Part shown: positions 22,601 through 35,400 of the stretch, in pieces
Layout: each line of letters begins with the position of its first letter
How positions within the stretch are numbered: position 1 is the first letter of the stretch
Origin: Edaphochlamys debaryana
Taxonomy: Eukaryota > Chlorophyta > Chlorophyceae > Chlamydomonadales
Length of the DNA: 64,000 nt
Direction of reading: 5' to 3'
Assembly: GCA_016858145.1 (NCBI GenBank)
Contig: JAEHOE010000026.1
Location: forward strand, 124,001-188,000
Notes under the pieces: model-generated
Databases searched by the model: none
The model's input: only the letters and a program-made list of their open reading frames with translations
What the model was told of the DNA's origin: nothing
Position numbers and translations under genes: made by a program

Positions 22601-24093
22601 CGCAGCAGTGGCGGCAGCCGCCGCCGGCGGCGGCGGCGGCGGCGGAGCAGCCTGGCGGCGGCAGGGTGGTGCCGGCGGCGGCGAGGGGGTAGGTGACGGC
22701 GTGGAAAGGCCTGGCGTCGCCGCTGTCGTTGGGCCGCCTGGACGCGCCCCAGCCGCCGCCGCCGCCGCCGCAGGCGCCCGTGTGCGCGCAGCCGCCGTCA
22801 CAGGCGTGCGGCGGCGGCAGGCCGGCGGCGGGGCCGGCGGAGGCGTGTTGGATGCGAAGGCTCTGGACCCCCGTCGCCGCCAGCTGGCGCAGCGCCGCCG
22901 CCAGGGGGCTGCTGCGGATGGTCCCGTCGGGTGCATTGACACCATCGCTAGCAGCAGCCCTGACGGGACCCGCGCTCGCGCTGCCCGGCCCTGGCGGGCC
23001 TGCGGCAGAAACCATCGCGTCAGCAGTCGCTGCAGATGCCGCCGCCGCCGCGGCCTCATCCGCCGCGGTTGCGGCCGCCACGGATTTGGGCATGGAAGAG
23101 ACTCGCGGCAGCTTCCCGTGCCTCCGGCCCGCTGCGCTGCCCGCATCCCCTGCACCCAGGGGCCATGGGGCCGGGGCCGGGGCAAGGGCTGGGCCCGCGC
23201 TGGCGCCTCCGAGCGCAGACGTGGGCCGTCCCAAAGGGGCATCGTCTGCGCTGCCGTTGTTGACGAGGGTCAGCACCACAGTGCCTCGCAGCTCCAGCTG
23301 CCCTGATAGGCTGCATGAGAGCCACTGGAGGTGGGACACGGCCGTCTCGGTCGCGCCCAAAGGAGCAGCGGACGAAGAGGGGAGGAATGGGAGGAGCGCG
23401 CTGGGCCCGGCGGCGCCGGGGGCCCTCGGCGCGCTCAGACCGGGGCGGGTGCGGTAGCTCAGGAGCGGGACGGAGGGGCGCAGGCGGGGCTGAGCGGCTC
23501 GCCAGCCTCTGCACACCAGGCGAGCGGCCTGCGAGTTGACAGAAGGGCGCGGCAAGCGGGTAAACCCAGTTGGGCGCTGTGGTACAGGCAGAGCAGAGGC
23601 GGTGAAGAGGCGGTGAAGGGAGATACTACCGGTGCTCCGCCCACCTTGACTGTCTGAGGCGACGTGGGCGCCAGAATGGCCTGCGGGGGAACAGGGAAGC
23701 CCGCAGGTGGGGCCGCAAGAAGGACGTCGCAAGTGCGGGGGTGCGGGAAGGCTGGGGGTGTGGCGCGGCTGCGGGCGTTGGCGCTTGAGGGTCTCGAGAG
23801 TGGGCGATTGAGCCAATGCTGATAACATGTAACGTATGTTGCGGTGGCCACCTTTCTGGCCGAGATGAGGCAAGCCTTGGCGAGCAAGAGACTATCGACA
23901 TGCCCGCGGGATGCCGACGCGCAACCAGTCCAAGGATCCCACAGGGTTGTTTCACTCGCTGCGTGGAGCCTACCTGCAGCAGCTCATTGGGCAGGCTCGC
24001 CCAGCACGGCCCTGCACCCGCAATCGCGTTTGCATCGCCGGTACTCGTCGCGGCCTCTCTCCCGGCCGCTGAAGCCTGACGCTTCGTCGACAT
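16658..24093 (-). CDS. Large F-box / leucine-rich-repeat protein
   Basis: Ten minus-strand exons encode 1637 aa: 24093-23974, 23576-21866, 21618-21541, 21309-20810, 20623-20486, 20227-18949, 18729-18029, 17657-17493, 17186-17119, 16811-16658. Every junction keeps phase and most donors are GTGAGN. Exon 1 ends in SLPNELLQ and exon 2 carries AARLVCRGWRAA, together a typical F-box of normal length split by an intron. LRR-like strands are scattered through the rest (LRSLRSLELSGVALG, LPALTALCFDLPL, LRQLSLRGLRRG, LRSLLLLCGP). They are interrupted by long Ala/Gly/Ser/Pro stretches and an acidic run near residue 1000 (DDDEEEEAEEEAEEE). F-box proteins recruit substrates to SCF ubiquitin ligases; the LRRs would bind the target. 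The exon 2 acceptor was chosen because it restores F-box spacing; acceptors further upstream remain possible. Confidence 0.8.
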
Positions 24094-24116
24094 CCTGTAT
24101 GATCACGATCTAGTTG

Positions 24117-24121
24117 TTACA
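24117..24121 (-). terminator. Candidate poly(A) signal of the LIN9-like gene
   Basis: TTACA (TGTAA on minus) lies 850 nt past the LIN9 stop and only about 25 bp upstream of the F-box gene ATG. If real, the LIN9 transcript ends inside the F-box gene leader. The 850 bp between (24122-24969) shows no other gene and is taken as 3' UTR. Confidence 0.35.
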
Positions 24122-24969
24122 TGCCGAGCCGCGATATAATTCAAGCTCCAGCGGAGTCAGCTCGCTCTTGTCCTTGTGCGTGCACAGGTTCTCCCGGAAG
24201 CAGCAAAGAGCGGAATCAATCTAGTTCTGTTGGTCCAGCAATTTAGAACCTGTCAGGCCTCCTTCGTGCATCCCGACACACGGCGTGTCCAACCCCTGGC
24301 CGGTCCGAAACTCAGAACCCCCCTCCAGGTGGCCAGGACTTGCACGCACGAAACGTAAATGCATAGAAAGCGCTTTCACCATGAAGGCCTGGCGGACGTG
24401 AGGCAAGTCTTGCGCCAGTGTCGTGCTTGCCACCAACCACGACTCCACGAGGCCCCCGATCGCCTCGAGTCCAGCAGTCCGCGTCAGCAGCTTCTCGAAC
24501 GTGACATGCACACGACACGCCCAGTAGTCTTCACAATTGCGCCAGGTAGCCCATCCGCACCCAAGGCGGAGCATCCGCACCCAGGGCATCAGTTGACCGT
24601 ACCACGTGGCCCTCTACAAGGCTGCCCGCAAGCCAGCCATATGGATGCATTTCCTCGTCTCGTGCTTTGCGGGTCATGGCAACCTCACCGCAGTCCCCGG
24701 TCGCATAATGACGACCCCCGTCCTCCCCGCCCCCGTCGCCAGCGCCCGTCACCTGGCGTCCATGCATCCAAACGTGCCCCCAGCCAGCGGACCGGACTCT
24801 CCCGCACGCGGTCTCCGCCGCACGTCGGTCAGGTCGGGGTCATGCTAGCACCCTCGACGTCCCTCCTCACCACGCACGTGCCACCCGACAGTCCCACCAC
24901 CATGCGCCGACACCCCTGTCAGCCACCCCTCCCCTCCCCTCCCAACCCGGCCACCCGAGGCCCAGCCCC

Positions 24970-27900
24970 TCACGTCGCCCCAGCCACGTGCTTAGTCATG
25001 AGCGCCTTGAGCCCGCCCACAGACGATGCAATCTCCCCGAACAGCGCCTTGTTGCTGCCGCCCTCCGTGCGGGCCTTGATCCGGTCCACGGCCAGATCCA
25101 GGGCATCGCCCACGGTGGCTGCCGGCACGCTGCCGGCGGAGCAGCGCTGGATGGTGAAGAGCAGGCCCACGCACGTCTCGATCACCTCCCGCAGCCGCGA
25201 CTCCGCCACCTCCTCCTCGCTGCGCGGCACCACGCCCGTGCTGGCGACGGCGCCTTCGCTCGGGTCAGGCTTGATGACCAGACCGCCCGCGCCCGTGGCC
25301 CCCTCCTCCGCGCCTGCGCCGCCGCTACCCGCAGCGGCGTCCGCGGCGCCGCGTGCGCGGCAGATGCCGACGACGCCGCGCGCCTCGGCGAGGGCCGACT
25401 CGACAAGCTGCTCCGGGCTGGAAGAGGCCACCGCTGTGGCGGCGGCCGCCCCTGCGCCCGGCAGCATGGCGGTACTGGGACGCATGGGCGGCACCACGAG
25501 GGGCGCGTTGGGGGCGACCATGGGCAGGGGCGTGGGCGTTTTGGAGCCTGGCACTGGGGAGGGCGTGGGCGGCTGGGCGCGGGCGTGGGGCAGCGGCGAG
25601 GCGGCGGCCGGAGGCGCCGCCGCCGGGGCCTGCGCCTGGGGCGAGGCCGCAGGCGGCGGCGTCGGTGACGACGGCTGGGCGGGAGGCGGCGCCCCCACGG
25701 CAGCCGCCATGGCGGGAGCCGCCGCCGCTGCGGCCGCAGGCTGCGGTGCCTGCCCCTGGCTGGCGATCAGGGCGGAGACGAGGCTGTCGGGAAGCGCGAC
25801 GGCGCCTGCGGCGCCGCCCAGCCCCGCGCTGACCTGCGCCTGCCGCGCCTGCAGCCGCCCCAGCGCCGCCTCCAGCACCGTGTTGGTCTCCTTGAGCTGC
25901 AGTACGACACCCGTGTACTGCAGCTGGAAGTGCTCCGTACGGCCGCCGTTCTCGTCCGTGTGGAGCCCGCGAGCTGCCTCCTCATTGAGGGTAGCCAGGC
26001 GGGCCACCAGGCTCTCCTTGACCTCCAGCGCCCGCTGCACCTCGGCCACCATCTCAGCGTCTGCTTCCCGCACCTGTCATGGGTATCGGCGAGGGGCAAG
26101 CGGACGGGACGGCCGGGCGTGGAGCGGGTGGCATTAGCACGTGGCGCGGCAGAGCGGGAAGGTTGCAGAAGCGTGACAGGCATGGCAGATGGTGGGCAGG
26201 AAGGCCGGAACAAGACAGGAGGCATGGCCCGATACAAGCAGTTGCGCTTTGCCCTCACCATCTGGGCCTCAGGGGCCGCGCCCCAGGGCCCCAGCGCGCG
26301 CCCCGCTGCCAGCCCGGGCTGCCTCGCTGCCGCCGCCGCCAGCGCTGGGTTGACGCCCAAGCCCGCCAGCGTCAGCCCCGGGGAGCCGAGCCCGCCCGGC
26401 AGGCCCAGGGCCCCAAGCGGGCCCAGGCCCAGGCCCAGCGGGCCCCCGGGCCCGCGCAGGGCGTTCCGGTTGGGGTCGTACAGGCGGCCGTTGAGGATGG
26501 GCGGGATGGAGGTCATGTTGGGCGGCAGCGCCTCGTGCGGGTCCAGCGGCATGATGTCCGTGTCGGGCACCGCCTCCGTCATGAGATCGCTGCGGTGGAA
26601 CTGAACCCTGCGGATCAGGAGATCAGATTGGGGATCAAGATCGGGGGACATGGGCAGGGGGTCAGCGAGGGCTGGGCAGTCTGCACGTGGAGGGAGGCAG
26701 ATTGGCGGCGTTCGCATCCCCGCATGCACGTGCGTTGCGGCGATGGGGAGTCAAAGGGGCGGCAAGCGGCAAGCGGCACGCGGCTCGCCTGTAGGTGCGG
26801 CCCTTGACGGTGAGGATGACTCCGTCGTGCAGCTGCCGCGTCTGCGGGTGCCGCGCCGTGACGTGCTGGCCCACGCGCAGCTGGCGGGGCATGTCGGGCG
26901 GCACCTCCAGGCCCATGGCCACCTCCTCGTAGCGCAGACGGGCGTGCTCCCTGGGGGCGTGGGGAGGGAGGGCCCGGGACGGCAGGTAAGGGACTTCAGG
27001 CAAGGCAGTGGCACATGTAGGTGCGGAGTAGGTGTAACGGGGGCGCTGCTGGATGAGCACAGCGCTAGAGTCATTGTCTGCTCCTTGAGGCCGAGGCTGT
27101 ACAGAAAATGCGCTAGGGTTGGGGGCTTACCGGTAGCCCTCGAGCCGCAGCCGCTCTTCCCGCAGGAACGCGAGCGACAGCCTCCGCGGGCGGCCCAGGG
27201 CGCCGCGCAGCACGGACCACTCCAGGCGCGTGAGCTTGGTGGTGGGCAGCTGCATGTGCGAGCAGAACTCCTGCGGGCGAGCGGGACCAGGAGCGGGATC
27301 AGTGAACGCTAAACACAGCCCCGCAACCTTCAGCCCCAGCTAGCAAGCATATCAGGCCCACCCCCATAGCCGTAACTGCACGCAACTCAATCCCAGCCTT
27401 CCTCTATCGGACCCCTCATGCAGCTCAATGGCGACCGCACCTGCAGCTCGTTTCGCATGAACCAGGGCCGGTCGATGGCGCTGTACAGAAACTCGTACAT
27501 GCACCACCGCCGTACACGCGGGGAGAGGCAGTGCCGCAGCTGCGCCTCGCCCAGCGTCATGCCGCCAGCCGCCGGGCCCGCGCCCTCCGCTGAGGGACCC
27601 GCGCCCGCAGCGCTGGCCATTGCCCCAGCGGGGGGCGGCGCGGGGACGTAGAGCGACTCCCACATCGGCGGGAGGCGCTCGGGCTGGGACTTGCGGCGCC
27701 GCTGGCGGCCCTGCGGTGGCCGGGCCGCCTGCGAGGCCCGCAGCAGGGAGGAGACGGGCGGCGGCGTGGCGCGGGGCGCCGTGACGAGGCCCCGGCCCCG
27801 GCCAAGCAGCAGGGCCTGCGCCTGGGAGACCTCGAGCTGCGGTGGCAGCGGCATCTGGAGAGGCATCTGGACGTCCTGTTGCAGCGGTGCCAGGAGCAGC

Positions 27901-30288
27901 TGCTGCTGCTGTTGCTGCTGGAGCAATAGCTGCTGCTGCTGCTGCAGCTGCAGTTGCGTCTCCTGCGAGAGTCCCGCGGCCTCTTCCTGCTCGGCAGGCT
28001 CCTCGTCAGGCAGGCCCTCCTCACCGCTGGCCGCCGTGGCGGCGGCTGCCGCTGCTGCGGCGGCGCTGGTGGGCGGAAGCACGGGGGCGGCTGCCCGCTC
28101 GCCTGCTCGGCGGCTGGGCGGTCCGCCGCTGCGTGTCGCGCCCCGCGTCCGGACAGGAGCCACGGTGGCGAGTAGCGCCGCTGTCGAGGAGGCCAGGTCC
28201 CCAGCGGAGGGCCCCTGCGGCCGGCCGTCCATCGGCGGCGGCGTGGGCGACGCGTCGGTGCCAGCGCCGGACGCCACCGCCGGCTCCAGGGAGGGCAGCG
28301 GCGGGGGCGGCGCGAGGGCGCTGGAGGGCAGGCCGGGGATGCCGGAGTGCCCCCGCGCCGGCCTGCCTAACCCCGGGATGTATTCATCGTCGTCGGCGGC
28401 GGCCGCGGCGGCAGCCATAGCGATGGCGGAGGGCTTGCGCTTGCGGACCGGCCGCCCCGAGGGGCCAAGGACCTCCGGCGAGGGTGCCGGCTCCGCCTCA
28501 CTGCCGTTGGCCGTGGCGCGGTGTGCCTCGTCCTCGCCTGCCGCTGCGGTGTCCGGGGCGTCTTGGTCCACCCCCTCGCCGCCCCCGTCGGAGCCCCGCT
28601 GCTGGGACGTCGAGGGCGAGCCCCGCTGGTCCTTCTTCGCTCGCCCGGAGGACGCCGCCCGGCCAGAGGTCGTGGGAACCGCCGCGGCAGCGGCTGCCGC
28701 TGCTACGCTGGCAGGGCGCCCGCGCGGACTGCGTAGCCCGGTGGCAGCCGGCACGGGCAGCGCGTCCGCCCCGCGCCCCGCACCCTTGACTGGGGTGCCC
28801 GTTGGCGTGGGCGTAGCCCGGCCACCACCGCGCCCACCTGCATGGCAGCACGGCCACACGATGTGGGTCGCAGCTCACAACCAGGACAGGCGCCCCTTGG
28901 GGTCCGGACCGATGGCCATCACCGCAATCTGATAGAGCCCGCCCAAGGACCCACCTCGCGCACGCTTGGGCGCTCCGTGCAGGGCGTCCGGGTCCTGTCC
29001 ATCCACCTCGGCGTCCGCCGCCTCCACCTCCGCATCGGCTGTGGGCGGCGCAGCGGCATCGGCGGGCCCCGGCCGCTCGTCGAGGTTGTGTGCGCCGGAT
29101 GCCAGGGACAACAGGGCGTCCACACCCTCGTCCACGTCCGTGTTGTGGCGGCCTGCGACGGGCGGCGCAGCTGAGAAACCAAGCCTGATCGCCAAGCCTG
29201 ACGGTCTGCCTGGACTGGAGCGGACGTCAAGTTGTGACGCAACACCTGCACTGCCCGGAGACCCTGTGACACCCCGCGGCACCGTGCTCACCGCGCCAGC
29301 GGTCGATGATGGGCGACCGGTAGCGGGGAGGCTCCTGCTCGGCGGTATCGTCAAAGAGGCGCCGGCTGCGTTTCCGTGCTGAGGAGGTCCACTCGCTGGG
29401 CGGTGGCGGAGGCGAGGGCGGCGCCTTGCCGACGGTCTGTGGAGCATGCCCGGGGACACCGGTCAAGGGAAGGAAGCCCATTAGCACGCTGCGCTGGGCA
29501 GCTGGCAAGTTGAATGCAGGGGCCTCACCTTGGCCTTGGCGCTCTTAGGAGTGCTCTGATTGGCCTTCGCCTGCCGCCGAGCGGCTGCTTCCTCCTCCGC
29601 AGCCAGGCGCTGCGGGGTGGGCTTGGGCGTGCGCCGAGGCTTCTGCGGGCATGGGCAGGTTCTAGCTTCACCTCATGCATTTCGGCAAAGCTGTTCGTTG
29701 TGCCCGTCGCTTAGCGACTGGAGGCGGGCTGCGACCGCGGTTTCGCGTGTTGGGACAGCTGGTTCTGACGTGACAGTCCGTGTGCAGCCGAAGCAGAAAC
29801 GAGCCCAGGTACACCAGCTAGACACAGTCCCAGCGTGTCGATGCGGTCTTGCCTGGCTGCTGCTCGTGGTCGCGACATGTGCCGGGTCCTCCGGCTCGCC
29901 AGCCGCGCGTCGCCCCGACCTCCCGGCCCGCTCAGCAGTTGGTGACTCCTCTTTTGCGGACTTTTGGGAGGCTTTGTAGTGGTCGTTGACCATCGCCAGG
30001 AAAGCCACTTCCAGGGCACCGCTCGCAGGCAAGCTCAGGAAGCTCTGGTGCTGCTTGTGCAACTGCTCGCACTGCTCAGCTGGGAGGCTTGCATCCTTTG
30101 ATATCTGCAAAGGCAGCCAGCCGCGGTGTGACAGCCCGGCTGCGCATCACAGAAATTGCCGACCCACCACAGGCTACGCCCCTCGAGGGCCCCTGGGCTG
30201 CCCAGGTTATTACCTTGGCCCAGTTGCCCGCGCCATGCTTGTGAAAGGACCGGTAGAACTGCAGGAGCGCCTCTTCGGTGGCCTCCAT
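24970..30288 (-). CDS. ALY/LIN9: LIN9 / ALWAYS EARLY homologue (DREAM/MuvB complex subunit)
   Basis: Ten exons encode about 1317 aa: 30288-30214, 30104-29853, 29642-29529, 29436-29292, 29170-28955, 28837-27441, 27270-27131, 26950-26789, 26607-26259, 26073-24970. A SANT/Myb-like domain spans residues 5-80 (LLQFYRSFHKHG, NWAK, FLSLP, AFLAMVNDHY). The DIRP domain begins at WFMRNELQ (726-733) and continues EFCSHMQLPTTKLTRLEW, LRGALGRPRRLS and the LIN9 signature (RTYRVQFHRSDL, DTDIMPLDP). A ~470-aa Ala/Ser/Pro insert with a Gln/Leu run (27880-27960) precedes DIRP. The C-terminus has coiled coil and a conserved-looking helix. LIN9/ALY proteins anchor cell-cycle gene repression and activation in the nucleus. 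Introns 2 and 8 appear to use GC donors (CAG then GCAAGA; CAG then GCGAGC). The start ATG could be preceded by another exon. Confidence 0.9.
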
Positions 30289-32409
30289 CTCGCCCGCTCT
30301 GCTGGGACCGCCCTCCACTGGCTTCCGCCACCTCAACGCTCAAAGCTGCTCTCGCATGCTGACTGAGGCAAGGGCGGCTGACCACTACCCTCTGGCCGCG
30401 ACAGCTCCGTCCGCGCAGCTGAAGGCAAACAGCAGCTCGGCACCAGTGGCCCGCGCTACTAGTAGATAGAGCTACAAGGAGCTTGCAGACCACAAGCAGT
30501 TCCTCGGCAAGGACACTGGGACAGCAAGATGCGATTGCGGTGCAGCTCGTGAGAAGAAGCTTGGTGTTTGACTGGGGCAGGATAATGGCGCTTGGCTAAA
30601 TATGTGTGCGGCCTTTGGTCTGTAACTGCTCGCGCGGTCGGGAAAAGGCCGGCTGGTCCGGCGGACGCAGAGATGCGTTCTGAGCTGACCGGGCTGCGCG
30701 CAGAGGAGCTGCCTCTTGGCCAGTGCTCAGCATGGAGCTCGGCCTACTCCTGTCAGGGGCTTCAGCGCGCGCGCTACGCTAGCTGTCGAAGTCGCGGGCT
30801 GTCCGATAGAGAGTTTGGCCAGCACCCACTGCGCGGCAACCAGCAAAACTGCGCAAAGATGCGTAGTGCACTGGCAAGGCTTGCGAAGGAGATCAAATTG
30901 TGAAGCAGCCCGAGGGCGACTCGATCGTCGGCACGTGCCGTGCCTCGACCCCGCTCACGCAGCCGGCCTGTGCCCCGACTCCCCATCCCGCCTGATCTCC
31001 TGTACGTATCCCCTAGCCGCCCTCTGTGATGCCTGAGCACGCGCGAGACTTGAGCGTGCAGCCGCCCCTATGGCCACTGCCCCCAGCCTCTTCCGGCGTA
31101 ATCCAGTGAGGGGGGTAGAAGACATCAACGAAGCGATGAGGGGGGCTGCGGGCACCGGGCAGGCAGCGGGCAGGGGAAAGGAGACACGGGAGACGAGTGA
31201 CGCGACAAGTGTAGCCAGCAGAGTGCATCAGAGGGCAGGGGAGGAAGCGAGGAACGGTTGCGGGTGTTCCCTTGTGCGCGGCCAACAATGCGACGCCAAT
31301 ACACCGCGACACTACGCCCCGTTGTCTATGATAAACCCTCTTGCAACTGCCTGCCGCACTGTTTACCTGTCACGGTTTGCGGGTGACTGCACAACAGCAC
31401 ACGACGTGTGTGGCGCGGCTTCCCTGATGCGTGGTGGCAGGATTGGAACGGCCGCTTGCACAGCACGAGGCCAATGCCCAGTGCACCGACACATCTTCCT
31501 GCACTACACTGTGGTGTTCCTTACTCCTCTTACACACGTCCTCCACGGACGACACCTTGAGAAGGCCTCATGCGTCCCCATCTCTCCTGCTTATGCCTCA
31601 ACCTCTCCTCTGGGCTCTGGGCCCCTTTCCCCACACGCGTCTCACTCGTGCTAGGCCCCAGCCTTCCGGCCGGCTCAGCGCCCCTCACCCTCGGCTCCTT
31701 GTGGCCAAACTCAGTTCTGTTCAAGAGATATTCACCGGCACGCTAAACAACTAACGCACGTCACAAACACACAACAACGGGTTTCCCCCCGGGGCTTGGC
31801 CTTAGCCGACAGACCAAAGCAGGAAAGCCCTTTGTCGGGATAACCCGACCCTCCCAGAAGGAAAGGGGGGCACAACCAGAAACACCCACACCCGAGTACC
31901 ACTGAACTCAAATCCCCGTGGCCTGAGCTTCCATGCTGTCTCGCTGACATCTCCGTACGCTTCAGGGCAGCTAGCCCGTGCATCACTCGGCGCGGGCTCC
32001 AGGGCCCGGCCTCTCTTGCGCGGGGTGGACCTCCCCGGGGTAGAGCTTGCGCCCTCACACCCTCACCCCATGAGCCCATAGCAGGAAAGCCCCCGTTGCC
32101 CACAGGAGCCTCCACAACCCGTTTGTCCAAAACAACGAAACAAATCCACGTCGCCTCGCCCACACCTCTCGCCTCGCCCAGTGCCCTACGCGCCGAAACC
32201 CAACCAACCCCGCCGCCGCCGACTCAACCCTGCGGCGGCCGCCACTCTCGCCCCCCGGCTGCGCAATGCTCGCAGCCCGACCGCCCCTCACATGCTCCTC
32301 CGCCCGCCCAGCAAGGGACGGCCTGCCCCACACGGCGGCTCCATCCGTCCACGGGCCGCCTCACGCGGCCATGCACGGGCCCATCCCTCCATCCACCGAT
32401 TGGGCCGCC
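30289..32409. other. Intergenic region with LIN9 leader and ABC1K 3' UTR
   Basis: About 2.1 kb. The right part is probably the long 3' UTR of the ABC1K gene; the only minus-strand TGTAA I see is at 31530-31534. Just upstream of the LIN9 ATG is a five-codon upstream ORF (ATG at about 30355 reading ATGCGAGAGCAGCTTTGA). No supported gene otherwise. Confidence 0.4.
31530..31534 (-). terminator. Candidate poly(A) signal of the ABC1K gene
   Basis: TTACA on plus is TGTAA on minus, 880 nt past the ABC1K stop. A TGTAA also overlaps the stop codon itself (ATGTAA at 32415-32410) but is too early to be useful. Confidence 0.4.
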
Positions 32410-35400
32410 TTACATGGCGCCCTGCAGCTGGAGCTCCTTCTTCTCCAGCTTGACCACCTGCGGTGGGGGGGGTATGGTAGGGGAGGGGATGTTTGTCGGT
32501 GATCGCTTGGCGAGGGGTGGCCGCTCGTACCGTCACCAGGTGGCGGAGCCTTTACTCGTGCCCGCGAAGCCCCGCCCCGTGCCCGCAGCACAGGCTGCCC
32601 AGCGCTCCCACTCATCCATACCGTAATCGAACGCACCCACCCACCCCACCCCAACAGTCCCTACCCTCCACCCCACCCCACCCTGCCCCACCCCGCCCCG
32701 CCCCCTCCGCCCCCACCGGCAACCAGCGCCAAGCCCTCCCACGCATGCACTCCCCCCCACACACCCCACCCCGCCCCCACCTGCAGCCAGTTCTTGAGCA
32801 GCATGAAGCCGAAGAAGGCGGCGCCCGCGAACGAGGCCGAGGCGCCCGCGGTGAGCGCCGACACGCTGAGCACGGTGCCGATGTTGACCAGCGTTGAGGC
32901 GGCCAGGGCGGCGGCAATCACCTTCTGCATAGCCTGGGGGGGGGGAGGCGGGAATGGAGGGGGGGAGAAGAGGGTGAATTCTGGAGTCTTGGGGGGGGGG
33001 GGGGAAGAGGGGTCGGAGGCCGTCAGGGAGGAGGGCGCTTCCCTGCCCCCCGCTCTTCGAACCTCCTTACGAGACGATCCCCACACTGCACATGCACTTC
33101 CACGACATACCGTTACCCTTTCCCACGGGTACCGGTAACCCACACACGAGCGGCTGGCGGGATCTCCGCCGCGCGCACGGTTCCCTGGCTTACACGAGCA
33201 GCCCTCCGCACACGACCCACCTGCACCCGGACCAGTGCGCGCTCCGCCTCCAGCGCGCGCACGCGCAGCTTGAGGTCGCCCCGCTCCAGTCGCTCCATGG
33301 TGAGGGAGATGTCATCGATCTTGTTGGGGCCCACAAACAGGTTCTTGATGGCGCGGTTCTGTGCGAGTTGGGGTTGGGGTGCGGGTGAGGAGGGGCAGGC
33401 GGGCAGGCGATGTTAGGGGCAGGAGTGTGTAGGAATGCGCACAGCGGGTTATAGCCGCCGACAGCCAAGAGCCTCACGGCTGCCGTTATGCCGTGGCGAG
33501 TGCGCCCTGAGGCGGCCGGGCCTGCCTGCACCCCCACCCAACGCGACCCTCCCACCCCCACCCTCCCACGCCCCCACCCCACCCCCCCCACCTGCAGCTG
33601 CAGCCCCTTCTTGAACTCGCGCGCCGCCTTCGCGCCCACGGGGTTGCCCTCCAGCAGCAGCTCCCGCGCGTAGGGGGCGGCGATCTCCGAGATGTCGAAC
33701 CGCGGGTCCAGGGACTTGCCGATGCCGTCCAGCACCGTGAAGGAGCGGACCTGGGGGGGAAGAAGGGGAGGGGGGGGGGGAGGGGAGGGGGGGGGGGTGC
33801 AGGGAATCGGGTGAATGGAGGAAACACCCTGCCGCGTTCGTTCGTAAGGCCCACGAATCAAGCGGATGGCTGCACCCCAGCTGCACCCCGAGGTCAGCGG
33901 GTGGTGACGAGACGCTGGCTACCGTAGGTCCGCGCGCTGCCCCAGCCCCGCCGTGTTTCCACCCGCGCTGGGCGCGTGTTTAGACTACCGGTAGGTGGGA
34001 CCTGCTCCGCATCAAGGCATCAAGCGCCGGGCAGAGGGCGCTGGGCGCTCACCACGAAGGTGAAGGTGGCCGGGAAGCGGAAGGGCTGGTCGTTGGCGGC
34101 CAGCAGCAGGTCCTCCCCGATGGAGGTCAGGATCTGGCGGCGGCGCTCCTTGGCCTCGTCCTTGGAGCGCTGCGGCTTGAAGCTCTTGGAGTAGTCGCCG
34201 CCCTTCTCGGCGCGCTCGGCGCGCTGCTGCTCCAGGCGGTCCTGGGGGGGAGGGGGGGGGGGAGGGGGGTGGAGGGGAGGGGGGAGGAGGAAGGGGGATG
34301 TTCGGAGGAGCAGGGGTTAAGGCAAGGGCACTGGGGCGTGGTTGCACAGGCGCGCTGCTGCTCCAGGCCTCACCGAAGCCGCCCCCGCCCGCCCTCCAGC
34401 TGCCGGTGACCCATGCATGCGGCGCGGTGCGGCTCACCTGGAAGCCCTTGAGGAAGTACTCTGCCGTACGGCGTACGGCGGTGCGGTCCCCCGTGGGCAC
34501 GTACACGCCCATCATGGACAGCGCCTCCAGGCACCGGTCGGGGTCGCGGTTGTACACGCCTAGGGGGGTGGGTGGAGGGTGTTGAGATGCCCGGGTTTAT
34601 GCGCGATAAACAGGTGCCAGTGCGTACAGGGCTGTGTGTGTTGACGGTGGGTGTGCGTCAGAGGCGCTCTTCTCAATTCAAGTCTTGCCTGCCCCTGCCC
34701 CTGCCCCCTCCCTTCAGCGCTCCCCTCCGCCATCCCCTCCCCCCCATTGAGGGCCCCACCGTAGAAGAGCTCCAGCAGGCCCCCCTTGACCTCGGGGGCG
34801 AGGCCGCCCATCTGGGTCAGGGGGGGAGGGGGCGGGGGGCAGGAGGGGCCGGGACAGGGTCAGGAGCTCGCCGGCGCCACTCCACCGCACAGCGCAGCAC
34901 AACGGCAGTGAAGGCCACGCCGTGCGACCCCGTCTTTTCCCTCCTCTTCCTCTTCAACAACTCCCCTTCTTTCCCTTCCCTTCCCCCCCCCACCATGCCG
35001 AAGTCGTAGCTTGTTCACCCGTCCCCCCTCCCTGCCTTGCCTCCACTTCCCCCTCTGCCCCCTTTGTCCCCCCTCTTCCCCCTTCAACCCCCTGCTTTCC
35101 CCCTCCTAACCCCCCTCCCCCCCACCATGCCGAAGTCGTAGTAGATGAGGCGGCCCGTGTTGTCCACCGCCACGTTGCCGGGGTGCTGGGGGGGGGAGGC
35201 AAGGAGGGGGGAAGGAGGGGAGGGGAGTCAGTGAGCCGCTGGCTGCTGGCCAACCGGCCCCATGGCCCCCACCCCAGCCCCGGCTCGGGCGGGCCCATAC
35301 CCTACGCCCATACCCCCACCACTTTACCTTTCCATGGCTCCGCCAGCCCCCTCCCACCCTTCCACCCTCCCCCCTGCCCACCGGGTCTGCGTGGAAGAAG

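Noticed and set aside
24359..26137. Plus-strand open frame of 592 codons antisense to the last LIN9 exons
   Set aside because: It is the complement of a GC3-biased coding exon. It has no family motif, while the minus strand splices into a clear LIN9 protein.
27691..28932. Plus-strand open frame of 413 codons
   Set aside because: Antisense to the Ala/Gln-rich LIN9 exon 6; trinucleotide repeats keep several frames open.
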